A DNA stretch of 64,000 nucleotides, taken from NCBI RefSeq assembly GCF_003627815.1, contig NZ_CP032698.1:3100001-3164000 (forward strand), given 5' to 3'. This DNA is from Streptomyces hundungensis (GTDB lineage Bacteria; Actinomycetota; Actinomycetes; Streptomycetales; Streptomycetaceae). Of this stretch, positions 35,066-44,936 are shown one piece after another (within the stretch, counting starts at the first letter, position 1; every line of letters starts with the position of its first letter). The notes below the pieces were generated by a model. It had not been told where the DNA came from. It saw nothing but the letters and a program-made list of their open reading frames with translations, and did not search any database. Position numbers and translations under genes: made by a program.

Positions 35066-36097
35066 TCAGGCCGCCGGGGGGACCACGCGGCGCTCCTCCG
35101 CGAAGTGGCACGCCGAGGGATGCCGCGCCGGCCCCTCCGCGTGGCGGAACTCCGCCGGTACGGCCAGCAGCGGCACCTCCTGCGCACACCGCTCCCGCGC
35201 CTTCCAGCACCGGGTGCGAAACCGGCACCCCGAGGGCGGGTTGGCGGGCGAGGGCACGTCCCCGGTCAGGATGATGCGCTCGCGGCGCTCGCGCGCCGAG
35301 GGGTCCGGCAGCGGCACCGCGGACAGCAGCGCCTGGGTGTAGGGATGGGTGGGGTGCTCATAGATCTCCTCGTCCCGGCCGATCTCGACGACCCGGCCCA
35401 GGTACATCACGCCGACCCGGTCGGAGATGTGCCGCACGATGGACAGGTCGTGCGCGATGAAGACGTACGAGAGGGCGAACTCGCTCTGCAACCGGTCGAG
35501 CAGGTTCACCACCTGGGCCTGCACGGACACGTCGAGCGCGGAGACCGGTTCGTCCGCCACGATGATCTCGGGCCGCAGCGCGAGCCCCCGCGCGATGCCG
35601 ATGCGCTGGCGCTGACCGCCGGAGAACTGGTGCGGATAGCGGTTGATGTACTCGGGGTTGAGCCCGACGACATCGAGGAGGTCCTGCACCTTGCGGCGCC
35701 GGTCGCCCTTCGGGGCCACCTCGGGGTGGATCTCGTAGGGCTCCCCGATGATGTCACCGACCGTCATGCGCGGGTTCAGCGAGGTGTACGGGTCCTGGAA
35801 CACCATCTGGATGTTGCGGCGCACGGCCTTGAGGGCCCGGCCCGACATCCGGGTGATGTCCTCGCCCTTGTACGAGATCCGCCCGGCGGTGGGGCGTTCC
35901 AGGTTGACCAGCATCCTGGCGACCGTGGACTTGCCGCAGCCGGACTCCCCCACGATGCCCAGCGTCTCGCCGGCCGCGAGGTCGAAGGAGACCCCGTCGA
36001 CGGCCCGTACCGCGCCGACCTGCTTCTTGAGGAGGACGCCCTGCGTCAGCGGATAGTGCTTGACCAGGTCCCGGACCTCCAAAATGGCCTCAGCCAT
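35066..36097 (-). CDS. Peptide ABC importer ATPase, DppF type (importer 2)
   Basis: 343 aa. Walker [19 protein letters not shown]-loop [12 protein letters not shown], signature [17 protein letters not shown], Walker [14 protein letters not shown]-loop [22 protein letters not shown]-terminal [11 protein letters not shown]ys pair. ATG at 36097 overlaps the end of the DppD gene by 8 nt. Last gene of the operon. It is strongly similar throughout to the importer 3 ATPase at 40842, with the same overlap length. Confidence 0.93.
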   Translation of the reverse strand: MAEAILEVRDLVKHYPLTQGVLLKKQVGAVRAVDGVSFDLAAGETLGIVGESGCGKSTVARMLVNLERPTAGRISYKGEDITRMSGRALKAVRRNIQMVFQDPYTSLNPRMTVGDIIGEPYEIHPEVAPKGDRRRKVQDLLDVVGLNPEYINRYPHQFSGGQRQRIGIARGLALRPEIIVADEPVSALDVSVQAQVVNLLDRLQSEFALSYVFIAHDLSIVRHISDRVGVMYLGRVVEIGRDEEIYEHPTHPYTQALLSAVPLPDPSARERRERIILTGDVPSPANPPSGCRFRTRCWKARERCAQEVPLLAVPAEFRHAEGPARHPSACHFAEERRVVPPAA

Positions 36098-37064
36098 CGA
36101 GGGTCTCCTTCCAGAAGAAGCACGCGCTCTGCCGGTCGGGGGCCACGTCGAACAGCGGCGGCACCTCGGTGCGGCAGATGTCCTGGGCCATCGGGCAGCG
36201 CGGGTTGAAGGCGCAGCCCGGCGGGATGTGCATCAGGTTGGGCGGCAGGCCCTTGATCGCGTACAGCTCCCGGCCCTTCTGGTCCAGGCGCGGGATCGAG
36301 GCGAGCAGGCCCTTGGTGTACGGGTGCGCGGGCCGCCGGTAGATCTCGTGGACCGGGGCCCGCTCGACGATACGCCCGGCGTACATCACCGCGATCTTGT
36401 CCGCGACGTCGGCGACCACACCGAGGTCATGGGTGATCAGGATCAGACCCATGTCGAGTTCGCGCCTCAACTCCGCCAGCAAATCCATGACTTGGGCCTG
36501 CACGGTCACGTCGAGCGCGGTGGTCGGCTCGTCCGCGATGATCAGGGACGGCTCCAGGGCCATCGCCATCGCGATCATGATGCGCTGGCGCATGCCGCCG
36601 GAGAACTGGTGGGGGTACTGGCCCACGCGTTCCTTGGCGGCCGGGATGCGCACCCGGTCCATCAGCTCGACGGCCCTGGCCCGCGCGTCCTTGCGGGACA
36701 TGCCGCGGTGGACGGTGAACATCTCCGAGAGCTGGTCGCCCACGCTGAGCACCGGGTTCAGGGAGGAGAGCGCGTCCTGGAAGATCATCGCCATCTCGGA
36801 GCCGCGGATCTTGCGCCGCTCGTCCTCCTTGAGCTTCAGGAGGTCCTGGCCCCGGAAGAGGATCTCGCCGCCGCCGATCCGTCCGGGCGGCATGTCGAGG
36901 ATGCCCATCACGGCCTGCGCGGTGACGGACTTGCCGGAGCCGGACTCGCCGAGCACGGCCAGCGTCTCGCCCGCGTCCACCGCGTAGTCGACCCCGTTGA
37001 CCGCCTTGGCGACCCCGTCCCGCGTCCTGAACTCCACCTGGAGATCACGTACTTCGAGCAGCAT
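36090..37064 (-). CDS. Peptide ABC importer ATPase, DppD type (importer 2)
   Basis: 324 aa. Walker [16 protein letters not shown]-loop [12 protein letters not shown], signature [17 protein letters not shown], Walker [14 protein letters not shown]-loop [22 protein letters not shown]-terminal Cys motif [14 protein letters not shown] typical of OppD. ATG at 37064 with GAGGAG upstream, 11 bp after the permease gene, 8-nt overlap with the next ATPase. Near-identical in architecture to the importer 3 counterpart (41983), which has an extra 20-residue N-terminus. Confidence 0.93.
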   Translation of the reverse strand: MLLEVRDLQVEFRTRDGVAKAVNGVDYAVDAGETLAVLGESGSGKSVTAQAVMGILDMPPGRIGGGEILFRGQDLLKLKEDERRKIRGSEMAMIFQDALSSLNPVLSVGDQLSEMFTVHRGMSRKDARARAVELMDRVRIPAAKERVGQYPHQFSGGMRQRIMIAMAMALEPSLIIADEPTTALDVTVQAQVMDLLAELRRELDMGLILITHDLGVVADVADKIAVMYAGRIVERAPVHEIYRRPAHPYTKGLLASIPRLDQKGRELYAIKGLPPNLMHIPPGCAFNPRCPMAQDICRTEVPPLFDVAPDRQSACFFWKETLDG

Positions 37065-37075
37065 GGCGGGTCTCC

Positions 37076-38050
37076 TCAACGCAGCTTGGGGTCGAGGGCG
37101 TCGCGCACCGCGTCGCCGAGCATGATGAACGCGAGCACGGTGATCGCCAGCGCGCCGGCCGGCCAGAGCAGCATGTGCGGGGCGTTGCGGATGTACTGCG
37201 AGGCGGACGAGATGTCGATGCCCCAGGAGACCGTGGGCGGCTTGAGCCCGACACCGAGGTAGGACAGCGTCGCCTCCAGGGCGATGTACGTGCCGAGCGC
37301 GATGGTCGCCACGACGATCACCGGGGCGACCGCGTTGGGCGCGATGTGGCGCAGCAGCATCCGGGAGTTGGAGGCGCCGAGCGCGCGGGCCGCCTGGACG
37401 TAGTCGTTCTGCTTGGCGGTGATGACGGAGCCGCGGGCGATGCGGGCGATCTGCGGCCAGCCCAGCAGGATCATGAAGCCGATGACGGGCCAGACGGTGG
37501 AGGAGGTGACCACGGAGAGGAAGACGAGGCCGCCGAGGACGACGGGGATGCCGAAGAAGATGTCGGTGACGCGGGAGAGCAGCGCGTCCCAGCCGCCGCC
37601 GAAGAACCCGGCGAGCCCGCCGACGAACGAGCCGAACAGGGCGACGCCGACGGTGGTGCACACGCCGACGGTGACCGAGGTACGGGCGCCGTAGACGGTC
37701 CGCGTGTAGACGTCGCAGCCCTGCCCGTTGTATCCGAAGGGGTGGCCCGGCTGGGAGCCCTCCTGCGCCTTGGACAGCTCGCACTGGAGCGGGTTGCCGC
37801 TCGCGATCAGCGAGGGCCACAGTGAGATGACGACCAGGAAGAGGATGACCAGGGCCGAGATGATGAAGACCGGGTTGCGCCGCAGGTCGCGCCAGGCGTC
37901 CGACCAGAGCGAGCGGGCCTTCTCGGAGGGGCCGGTGCCCTGCGGGCCGCCCGGCGTGCGCTCCAGGGTCGTCGCCTCGCTCGCCGCGAGGTCCATCGCC
38001 CCGCCGGCCCCCGTACCGGCGATCGCTCCGTCGTCGTAAGGCTCAGGCAT
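37076..38050 (-). CDS. Peptide ABC importer permease, DppC type (importer 2)
   Basis: 324 aa. N-terminal cytoplasmic tail, OppC_N helix (VFIISALVILFLVVISLWPSLI), then the permease core with GARTSVTVGVCTTVGVALFGSFVGGLAGFFGG and the EAA loop QNDYVQAARALGASNSRMLLRHIAPNA. ATG at 38050 overlaps the DppB stop by 8 nt; 11 bp precede the ATPase. A Cys pair in the first loop (LQCELSK...GQGCDVY) may be disulfide-linked. Confidence 0.93.
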   Translation of the reverse strand: MPEPYDDGAIAGTGAGGAMDLAASEATTLERTPGGPQGTGPSEKARSLWSDAWRDLRRNPVFIISALVILFLVVISLWPSLIASGNPLQCELSKAQEGSQPGHPFGYNGQGCDVYTRTVYGARTSVTVGVCTTVGVALFGSFVGGLAGFFGGGWDALLSRVTDIFFGIPVVLGGLVFLSVVTSSTVWPVIGFMILLGWPQIARIARGSVITAKQNDYVQAARALGASNSRMLLRHIAPNAVAPVIVVATIALGTYIALEATLSYLGVGLKPPTVSWGIDISSASQYIRNAPHMLLWPAGALAITVLAFIMLGDAVRDALDPKLR

Positions 38051-38966
38051 AGCGGATCCTCGGGTCGAGTACGGCGTACAGAAGGTCGACGATGAGGTTG
38101 GCGAGCAGGAAGACCAGGACGAGCACGGTCACGAAGCCGACCACGGTCTGGGTGCTCTGGCGCAGGATCCCCTGGTAGAGCTGGTAGCCGACGCCGTGGA
38201 TGTTGAAGATGCGCTCGGTGACGATCGCGCCGCCCATCAGGGCGCCGACATCGGTGCCGATGAAGGTGACGACGGGGATCAGCGAGTTGCGCAGCAGATG
38301 CTTGACGATCACCCGGCGTCTGGGCAGACCCTTGGCGACGGCGGTGCGGACATAGTCGGCGCGGGAGTTCTCGGCGATCGAGGTACGGGTGAGCCGGGTG
38401 ACGTACGCCAGCGAGACCGACGCCAACACCAGCCCCGGGATGAGGAGTTCGTTGAACGGGGCCTCGGGCGAGACGGTGGGTTTGATGACCCCCCATTCGA
38501 CGCCGACCAGCAGTTGGAGCAGCAGACCCGTCACGAAGACCGGGATGGCGATGACGATGAGGGTCAGCATCAGGACGACGGTGTCGACCGGGCGGCCCCG
38601 CCGCAGCCCGGTGACCACACCGAGGCTGATGCCGATGACGATCTCGAAGAGGACCGCCACGATGGTCAGCCGGATGGTGACGGGGAAGGCGGTCGACATC
38701 AGCTCAGTGACCTTCTGCCCGTTGAACGCGGTGCCGAAGTCGCCGGTGAACACGTTCCCCATGTACGTCAGGTATTGCTGCCACACCGGCTTGTCGAGGC
38801 CGAACTCCTTCTCGAGCTGCGCGGCGGTGGCGGGGTCGCAGGCCTTGTCGCCACAGAGGCCGGCGATGGGGTCCCCCATCACATTGACCATCAGGAAGAT
38901 CAGCAGCGTGGCCCCGAAGAAGACCGGGATCATCTGGAGCAGACGCCGGATCACATACCGTCCCAT
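38043..38966 (-). CDS. Peptide ABC importer permease, DppB type (importer 2)
   Basis: 307 aa, six helices. Start MGRYVIRRLLQMIPVFFGATLLIFLMVN is the standard DppB N-terminus; loop Cys pair CGDKAC; EAA loop SRADYVRTAVAKGLPRRRVIVKHLLRNSLIP; then GGAIVTERIFNIHGVGYQLYQGI. ATG at 38966. A hairpin at 39004-39041 separates it from the binding-protein gene; the 3' end overlaps the DppC gene by 8 nt, the same as in importer 3. Confidence 0.93.
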   Translation of the reverse strand: MGRYVIRRLLQMIPVFFGATLLIFLMVNVMGDPIAGLCGDKACDPATAAQLEKEFGLDKPVWQQYLTYMGNVFTGDFGTAFNGQKVTELMSTAFPVTIRLTIVAVLFEIVIGISLGVVTGLRRGRPVDTVVLMLTLIVIAIPVFVTGLLLQLLVGVEWGVIKPTVSPEAPFNELLIPGLVLASVSLAYVTRLTRTSIAENSRADYVRTAVAKGLPRRRVIVKHLLRNSLIPVVTFIGTDVGALMGGAIVTERIFNIHGVGYQLYQGILRQSTQTVVGFVTVLVLVFLLANLIVDLLYAVLDPRIRYA

Positions 38967-39003
38967 GAGGCCCTCCGGGGGTCGTAAGGAACTCGCGAGG
39001 GGA

Positions 39004-39041
39004 ACGGCCCGGCCCCCGTCGGCGGGGGCGTGCCGGGCCGT
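39004..39041 (-). terminator. Intercistronic hairpin after binding-protein gene (importer 2)
   Basis: A 10-bp stem (39004-39013 with 39032-39041) extended by an inner CCCCC/GGGGG pairing, 12 nt past the stop of the lipoprotein gene and before the permease start. Confidence 0.65.
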
Positions 39042-39053
39042 GCCCCGACGGCG

Positions 39054-40679
39054 TCAGCCGACCTTGATCTGCTCGTACACCGGGACGCTGAACGGGTTCA
39101 GCGAGACGTTGGAGATGCGGTCCGAGTAGCCGGCGCTGCCGTTCTGGTACCAGAGCGGGATGGCCGCCATCTGATCGCGGACGACGCCCTCGGCCTCCTG
39201 GAAGTCGGCGACCGCCTTGGCCTTGTCGGTGTCGGCGTTGGCCCGGTCGACCAGCTTGTCGAACTCGGGGTTGCTCCACTTGCCGTCGTTGGAGGAGGCG
39301 CCGGTGTAGTAGAGCGGCTGGAGGAAGTTCTGGATCAGCGGGTAGTCCATCTGCCAGCCGGCCCGGAAGGGGCCGCTCATCTTGGACTGGGTGATCTGGC
39401 TGCGGAAGTCGGCGAAGGTGCCGACCGGGCCGCCGACGCACGCCTTGTCGTTGCCGAGCGCGTTGTTGATGCTGTTGCAGACGGCGTCCACCCACTCCTT
39501 GTGCGAGCCGGTGTCACCGTTGTACGAGATCTTCAGCTGCCCGCCGGGGATGCCGCCGCCCTCGGTGATGAGCTTCTTCGCCTCGGCCGGGTTGTAGTCG
39601 CAGGCGTCCCCGCACAGCCCGGCCTTGTAGCCGCCGGCCTCGCCGAGCACCGGGGAGGTCCAGTCGGTGGCGGGGGTGCGGGTCTTCTGGAAGATGGTCT
39701 CGGTGATCTGCTTGCGGTTGATCGCCCGCGAGATGCCTTTGCGGACCTTGGCCGCGTCCGGGGTGTTCCAGGCGGCGTCGTAGTACGGGAAGGCGAGCGT
39801 CTGGATGATGCCGGCCGGGGTGTTGATGTACCGGTCGCCGAGGTCGGCCTTCACGTTCTTGAGCTGGGAGGCGGGCACGTCGTCGACGAGGTCGAGGTTG
39901 CCGGCCGTCAGATCGGTGTAGGCGGTGTTGTTGTCGGTGTAGACCTTGAGGTCGATCCCGCCGTTCTGCGCCTTGTCCTCGCCCATGTACTTGGCCCACT
40001 TGCGCATCGCCAGCTTGGAGCCCTTGGTGTACGAGTCCACCAGGTACGGGCCGTTGCCGATGGGCTTGGACACCCAGGCCGCGTGGTTGTCGAAGAACGC
40101 CCGCGGCAGCGGTGCGAAGGCGGGGTAGCCGAGGGTGTCGGGCCAGGTGGAGAACTTCTGGTTGAGCTTGACCGTGAAGGTCTTGTCGTCGACGACCTTG
40201 AGGCCGGACATCGTCTCGCCGCTCGGCGTCCCGTTCTTGGGGTGGATCTGGTCGTAGCCCTCGATGTAGGAGAACATCGAGGCGTTCTTCTGGTTGTTCT
40301 TCAGGTTGGCGCCGTAGTTCCAGGCGTCCACGAAGGACTTGGCGGTGACCTTCTCGCCGTTGGAGAACGTCCAGCCGTCCTTCAGGGTGACCGTGAAGTT
40401 CTGCGAGTCCGAGGTGTCGATCTTCTCGGCGAGCATGTTCTTGGCCTCGCCGGTCTTGGGGTCGTACCGCTTGAGGCCGCGCATCAGCATGTCGAGGACC
40501 TTGCCGCCCTGGACCTCGTTGGTGTTGGCGGGCTCCAGCGGGTTCTGCGGGTCGCCCCACGAGGAGCTCACGATGCCGTCCGCGCCACCGCCGCCGCTCC
40601 CCCCTCCACCGCAGGCCGTCGCCGCGAGGGCGACGACCACCGCACCTGCGGCCCACTTGGCGTGCGTGGCTCCGCGCAT
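39054..40679 (-). CDS. Peptide-binding lipoprotein, SBP_bac_5 family (importer 2)
   Basis: 541 aa. Lipobox LAATA-C23, Gly-rich linker, then a family-5 binding fold: EPANTNEVQGGKVLDMLMRGL, VTLKDGWTFSNGEKVTAKSFVDAWNYG, FAPLPRAFF, IGNGPYLVDSYTKGSKLAM, VRKGISRAINRKQITETIF. Two Cys pairs (CGDACDYNP; VCNSINNALGNDKAC) suggest disulfides. ATG at 40679 with GGGAGGAC upstream; the frame is open further but without a signal sequence. First gene of importer 2. Clearly paralogous to the importer 3 lipoprotein (same N-terminal RGAT-AKW, same Cys positions) yet diverged along most of the length, so ligand preference may differ. Confidence 0.93.
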   Translation of the reverse strand: MRGATHAKWAAGAVVVALAATACGGGGSGGGGADGIVSSSWGDPQNPLEPANTNEVQGGKVLDMLMRGLKRYDPKTGEAKNMLAEKIDTSDSQNFTVTLKDGWTFSNGEKVTAKSFVDAWNYGANLKNNQKNASMFSYIEGYDQIHPKNGTPSGETMSGLKVVDDKTFTVKLNQKFSTWPDTLGYPAFAPLPRAFFDNHAAWVSKPIGNGPYLVDSYTKGSKLAMRKWAKYMGEDKAQNGGIDLKVYTDNNTAYTDLTAGNLDLVDDVPASQLKNVKADLGDRYINTPAGIIQTLAFPYYDAAWNTPDAAKVRKGISRAINRKQITETIFQKTRTPATDWTSPVLGEAGGYKAGLCGDACDYNPAEAKKLITEGGGIPGGQLKISYNGDTGSHKEWVDAVCNSINNALGNDKACVGGPVGTFADFRSQITQSKMSGPFRAGWQMDYPLIQNFLQPLYYTGASSNDGKWSNPEFDKLVDRANADTDKAKAVADFQEAEGVVRDQMAAIPLWYQNGSAGYSDRISNVSLNPFSVPVYEQIKVG

Positions 40680-40784
40680 GGAGTCCTCCCAGAGTCCCAT
40701 TCGAGTCCCAAGTCTCACTTAGGCCCAAATATCACCCCAGGAGCGGACGGGCCGCACCTTTACCAGCGCCGTACGTGCGCGCAA

Positions 40785-40829
40785 ACGGGTGGGCCCGCGG
40801 TTCCGTGGAGGAACCGCGGGCCCACCCGT
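40785..40829 (-). terminator. 20-bp-stem terminator ending importer 3 operon
   Basis: A perfect 20-bp stem (40785-40804 with 40810-40829) and 5-nt loop, 12 nt after the stop of the last importer 3 gene. It separates importer 3 from the importer 2 promoter, so the two are independent transcripts. Confidence 0.88.
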
Positions 40830-40841
40830 GGGGTGTCGGCG

Positions 40842-41990
40842 TCAGGCGGCGCCGACCACGTCCTTCTCCTCGGCGAAGTGGCACGCCGATTCGTGTGCGA
40901 CGGGGCTGTCCACGCCCTGGTAGCGCTCCGGGATCGCGAGCAGCGGGACCTCGGTGGAGCAGCGCTCCTGCGCCTTCCAGCACCGGGTGCGGAAGCGGCA
41001 GCCCGACGGCGGGTTGGCGGGCGAGGGGACGTCACCGGTGAGGATGATCCGCTCGCGGTGCTCGCGCGCGTCCGGGTCGGGGACCGGGACGGCGGAGAGC
41101 AGCGCCTGGGTGTAGGGGTGCGTCGGGTGCTCGTAGATCTGCTGGTCGGTGCCGATCTCGGCCATCTTGCCGAGGTACATCACGCCGACCCGGTCGGAGA
41201 TGTGCCGGACGATCGACAGGTCGTGCGCGATGAAGACGTACGACAGGTTGAACTCGTCCTGGAGCTTCTCCATCAGGTTGATGACCTGGGCCTGGACGGA
41301 GACGTCCAGGGCGGAGACCGGCTCGTCGCAGATGATGATCTCGGGGTTCAGGGCCAGGCCGCGGGCGATGCCGATGCGCTGGCGCTGACCGCCGGAGAAC
41401 TGGTGCGGATAGCGGTTGATGTACTCCGGGTTGAGGCCCACGACGTCCAGGAGCTCCTGGACCTTGCGGCGCCGGTCGCCCTTCGGGGCCACCTCGGGGT
41501 GGATGTCGAAGGGCTCCCCGATGATGTCGCCGACCGTCATGCGCGGATTCAGCGAGGTGTACGGGTCCTGGAACACCATCTGGATGTTGCGGCGGACCGC
41601 CTTCAGCGCGCGCCCGGACAGCTTGGTGATGTCCTGGCCCTTGTAGAAGACCTCGCCGGCGGTCGCCCGCTCCAGCGTCATCAGGAGCCGGGCGACGGTG
41701 GACTTGCCACAGCCGGACTCGCCGACGATGCCCAGCGTCTCGCCCTGGTACAGGTCGAAGGAGACGCCGTCGACGGCCTTGACCGCACCGACCTGCTTGC
41801 GGAACAGGATGCCGCTGGTCAGCGGGAAGTGCTTGACCAGGTTGCGGACCTGGAGGATCGGCTCACCCCGGTCGACCGGAGCGTCGAGGATGGCCTCGAC
41901 CTCGGTGGTCGTGGAGGCATCCGTCTTGATGACGTCGGTGACGTTGGGGGTGGCGTCCACGGCCTCGTCCTTCTTGTCGAGCTCAGCCAT
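40842..41990 (-). CDS. Peptide ABC importer ATPase, DppF type (importer 3)
   Basis: 382 aa. A 45-residue N-terminal extension (MAELDKKDEAVDATPNVTDVIKTD...) absent from importer 2, then Walker [19 protein letters not shown]-loop [12 protein letters not shown], signature [17 protein letters not shown], Walker [13 protein letters not shown] (Cys instead of Ala), H-loop [21 protein letters not shown] and the RTRCWKAQERC motif. ATG overlaps the DppD stop by 8 nt. A strong terminator follows. Confidence 0.93.
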   Translation of the reverse strand: MAELDKKDEAVDATPNVTDVIKTDASTTTEVEAILDAPVDRGEPILQVRNLVKHFPLTSGILFRKQVGAVKAVDGVSFDLYQGETLGIVGESGCGKSTVARLLMTLERATAGEVFYKGQDITKLSGRALKAVRRNIQMVFQDPYTSLNPRMTVGDIIGEPFDIHPEVAPKGDRRRKVQELLDVVGLNPEYINRYPHQFSGGQRQRIGIARGLALNPEIIICDEPVSALDVSVQAQVINLMEKLQDEFNLSYVFIAHDLSIVRHISDRVGVMYLGKMAEIGTDQQIYEHPTHPYTQALLSAVPVPDPDAREHRERIILTGDVPSPANPPSGCRFRTRCWKAQERCSTEVPLLAIPERYQGVDSPVAHESACHFAEEKDVVGAA

Positions 41991-43041
41991 GGATCGTCTC
42001 CTTCCAGAAGTGGCAGGCGCTGCCGCGGCCGACCAGATCGGTGCCGTCCCGCTCGGTCACCGACAGCAGCGCCGGGACCTCCTCGCGGCAGATGTCCTGC
42101 GCCATCGGGCAGCGCGGGTTGAAGGCGCAACCCGACGGAATCTTCAGGAGGTTGGGCGGGAGCCCCTTGATCGCGTACAGCTCCTGGCCCTTCTGGTCCA
42201 GGCGCGGGATCGACTCCAGGAGGCCCTTGGTGTACGGGTGCGCGGGGCGCTTGTAGATCTCGTGCACGGGGGCCTGCTCGACGATGCGGCCCGCGTACAT
42301 GACCGCGATCTTGTCCGCGACGTCGGCGACCACGCCGAGGTCGTGGGTGATCAGGATCAGGCCCATGTTGTACTCGCGCTGCAACTCCGCGAGCAGGTCC
42401 ATGACCTGGGCCTGGACGGTCACGTCGAGCGCGGTGGTCGGCTCGTCCGCGATGATCAGGTCCGGCTCCAGGGCGAGGGCCATCGCGATCATGATGCGCT
42501 GGCGCATGCCGCCGGAGAACTGGTGGGGGTAGTCGTTGACCCGGGCCTTGGCGGCCGGGATCTTGACCCTGTCCATCAGCTCGATGGCCTTGAGCTTGGC
42601 GTCCTTGCGGGACAGGCCCTGGTGCACCCGGAACATCTCGCCGAGCTGGTAGCCGACGTTGAGCACCGGGTTGAGGGCGGAGAGCGCGTCCTGGAAGATC
42701 ATCGCGATCTTCTGGCCACGGATCTTGCGGCGCTCCTCGTTGGACATGGTGAGCATGTCCTGGCCGTGGAAGAGGATCTGGCCCTGCGGGATCCTCCCCG
42801 GCGGCATGTCGAGGATGCCCATGATCGCCTGGGCGGTCACGGACTTGCCGGAGCCGGACTCGCCGAGCACGGCGAGGGTCTCGCCCGCGTTCACCGAGTA
42901 GTTGACACCGTTGACCGCCTTGGCCACACCCTCACGGGTGTGGAACTCCACGTGCAGGTCACGGACTTCGAGCAGCGCACCGGGGCCGTCCCCGGAGGGA
43001 CGCTGTGCCGGGACGTCGAGGGTCTTGTCGATAGTGGTCAC
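41983..43041 (-). CDS. Peptide ABC importer ATPase, DppD type (importer 3)
   Basis: 352 aa. Walker [16 protein letters not shown]-loop [12 protein letters not shown], signature [17 protein letters not shown], Walker [14 protein letters not shown]-loop [22 protein letters not shown]-terminal [17 protein letters not shown] at 43041 with GAGGAGGG upstream. 11 bp after the permease gene; 8-nt overlap with the next ATPase, both as in importer 2. Confidence 0.93.
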   Translation of the reverse strand: MTTIDKTLDVPAQRPSGDGPGALLEVRDLHVEFHTREGVAKAVNGVNYSVNAGETLAVLGESGSGKSVTAQAIMGILDMPPGRIPQGQILFHGQDMLTMSNEERRKIRGQKIAMIFQDALSALNPVLNVGYQLGEMFRVHQGLSRKDAKLKAIELMDRVKIPAAKARVNDYPHQFSGGMRQRIMIAMALALEPDLIIADEPTTALDVTVQAQVMDLLAELQREYNMGLILITHDLGVVADVADKIAVMYAGRIVEQAPVHEIYKRPAHPYTKGLLESIPRLDQKGQELYAIKGLPPNLLKIPSGCAFNPRCPMAQDICREEVPALLSVTERDGTDLVGRGSACHFWKETIHG

Positions 43042-43052
43042 GTACGCCCTCC

Positions 43053-43988
43053 TCAGCGCAGCTTGGGGTCGAGGGCGTCGCGGACCGCGTCGCCGAGCAT
43101 GATGAACGCGAGCACGGTGAGGCTCAGCATCGCCGCCGGGAAGAACAGCGCGTGCGGGGCCGTACGGATCACGTTCTTGGCCGAGGAGATGTCGATGCCC
43201 CAGCTGATGGTCGGGTCCTGAAGTCCGATACCGAGGTAGCTCAGCGTCGCCTCGGCGCCGATGTAGCCGCCGAGCGCGATCGTGGCGACCACGATCACGG
43301 GGGCGACGGCGTTCGGCAGGATGTGCCGGAGCATGATCCGGAAGGTGCCGGCACCGAGCGCACGCGCCGCGGTGACGTAGTCGGCGGCCTTGGCCGTGAT
43401 CACGGCGCCGCGCATGACACGGGTCATCTGGGTCCAGCCGAGCACCCCGAGGGCGAACACCACGGTCCACACGGTGCGGTTGGTGAACGCGTTGAGGATC
43501 ACCAGCGAGCCGAGCAGCAGCGGGATGCCGAAGAAGATGTCGGTGATGCGGGAGACCACCGTGTCGACCCAGCCGCCGAAGTAACCGGCGACCATGCCGG
43601 TGATTCCGCCGAGCAGGGTGACCGCGCCGGTCACGCAGATGCCGACGGTGATCGAGGCCCGGGCGCCGTAGAGCGTACGGGCGTAGATGCTGCGGCCCTG
43701 GCCGTCGTAGCCGAACCAGTCCGGCTGGAAGAGGTGGCCCCAGTTCGGCGTGGTCAGGTAGTGGTTGCGCAGGTCGCCGGCGCGCGGGTCCACTGAGGTG
43801 AACAGGCTCGGCGCGATGGAGATGGCGATCAGCAGCAGGATGAGCAGGGCCGAGAGCACGAAGACCGGGCGGCGGCGCAGGTCGCCCCACGCGTCCGACC
43901 AGAGGCTGCGCGGCTTGTCGACCTGGTCGGCCGGGGCGTTCACGGCCGCCGCTCCGGGGACCGAGGTCTTCTCGATGGTGTCAGGCAT
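43053..43988 (-). CDS. Peptide ABC importer permease, DppC type (importer 3)
   Basis: 311 aa. OppC_N helix (FVLSALLILLLIAISIAPSLF), permease core with GARASITVGICVTGAVTLLGGITGMVAGYFGG and EAA loop AADYVTAARALGAGTFRIMLRHILPNA. The C-terminal half is very close to importer 2 DppC, the first extracytoplasmic loop is not. ATG at 43988, overlapping the DppB gene by 8 nt. Confidence 0.93.
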   Translation of the reverse strand: MPDTIEKTSVPGAAAVNAPADQVDKPRSLWSDAWGDLRRRPVFVLSALLILLLIAISIAPSLFTSVDPRAGDLRNHYLTTPNWGHLFQPDWFGYDGQGRSIYARTLYGARASITVGICVTGAVTLLGGITGMVAGYFGGWVDTVVSRITDIFFGIPLLLGSLVILNAFTNRTVWTVVFALGVLGWTQMTRVMRGAVITAKAADYVTAARALGAGTFRIMLRHILPNAVAPVIVVATIALGGYIGAEATLSYLGIGLQDPTISWGIDISSAKNVIRTAPHALFFPAAMLSLTVLAFIMLGDAVRDALDPKLR

Positions 43989-44907
43989 ACCGGATCCTCG
44001 GGTCCAGGACCGCGTAGAGCAGGTCGACGATCAGGCTGGAGAGGAGATAGACGACGACCAGGACGGTCACGAAACCGACCACCGTCGCACCCTCCTTGCC
44101 GTTGATGGCGCGGTAGAGCGCGTTTCCGACACCCTGCACGTTGAAGATGCCCTCGGTGACGATCGCGCCGCCCATCAGGGTGCCGAGGTCGGTTCCGAGG
44201 AAGGTCACCACCGGGATGAGCGAGTTGCGCAGCAGGTGGCGGACGATGATCCGGCGCCGGGGCAGACCCTTGGCGACCGCGGTACGGATGTAGTCCGCGC
44301 GCAGGTTCTCGACGATCGAGGTGCGCGAGAGCCGGGCCACATACGCGAGCGACAGCGAGCCGAGGACGATGGCCGGCAGCATCAACTGGCCCAGGTCCAT
44401 GGAGTCCTGGACGGTCGGCTTGACCCATCCGAGGCCGTCCGCGAAGACCGCCTGGAAGACGTAGGCCAGGACGAAGATCGGCACGGAGATCACCAGCAGG
44501 GTGATGACCAGGACGAGCTTGTCCATGAGCTTGTTGCGACGCAGACCGGAGAGCACGCCGAGCAGGATGCCAAGGACGACCTCGATGCCGAACGCCATGA
44601 GCGAGAGCCGGACGGTGACCGGCAGGGCCTCGCTCATCACATCGGTGACCTTGCGGCCCGACATGGTCATGCCGAAGTCGAAGTGGGCCAGGTTGGAGAT
44701 GTAGTCCCAGTACTGCTTCCACAGCGGCTGGTCCAGGCCCAGTTGGTGCTTGATGGCGGCGAGCTGGGCGGGGTCTGCCGCCTTGTCGCCCCACATGGCT
44801 CTGACGGGGTCGCCCGGCAGGGCGTACACCATCAGGAAGATGAGCAGGGTCGTCCCGAGGAATACCGGGATCATCTGGAGCAGTCGCCTCGCGACATAAC
44901 GCCCCAT
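43981..44907 (-). CDS. Peptide ABC importer permease, DppB type (importer 3)
   Basis: 308 aa. MGRYVARRLLQMIPVFLGTTLLIFLMVYALPGDP start, EAA loop RADYIRTAVAKGLPRRRIIVRHLLRNSLIP, then GGAIVTEGIFNVQGVGNALYRAI. Unlike importer 2 DppB it has no Cys pair in the first loop. ATG at 44907; hairpins at 44937-44982 and 44998-45015 lie between it and the lipoprotein gene. Confidence 0.93.
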   Translation of the reverse strand: MGRYVARRLLQMIPVFLGTTLLIFLMVYALPGDPVRAMWGDKAADPAQLAAIKHQLGLDQPLWKQYWDYISNLAHFDFGMTMSGRKVTDVMSEALPVTVRLSLMAFGIEVVLGILLGVLSGLRRNKLMDKLVLVITLLVISVPIFVLAYVFQAVFADGLGWVKPTVQDSMDLGQLMLPAIVLGSLSLAYVARLSRTSIVENLRADYIRTAVAKGLPRRRIIVRHLLRNSLIPVVTFLGTDLGTLMGGAIVTEGIFNVQGVGNALYRAINGKEGATVVGFVTVLVVVYLLSSLIVDLLYAVLDPRIRYA

Positions 44908-44936
44908 GGTGCCTCCATAGATGGGTCGGCGCGACG

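Noticed and set aside
39030..42122. Plus-strand open frame of about 1030 codons
   Set aside because: Antisense to importers 2 and 3; no ribosome site and no domain.
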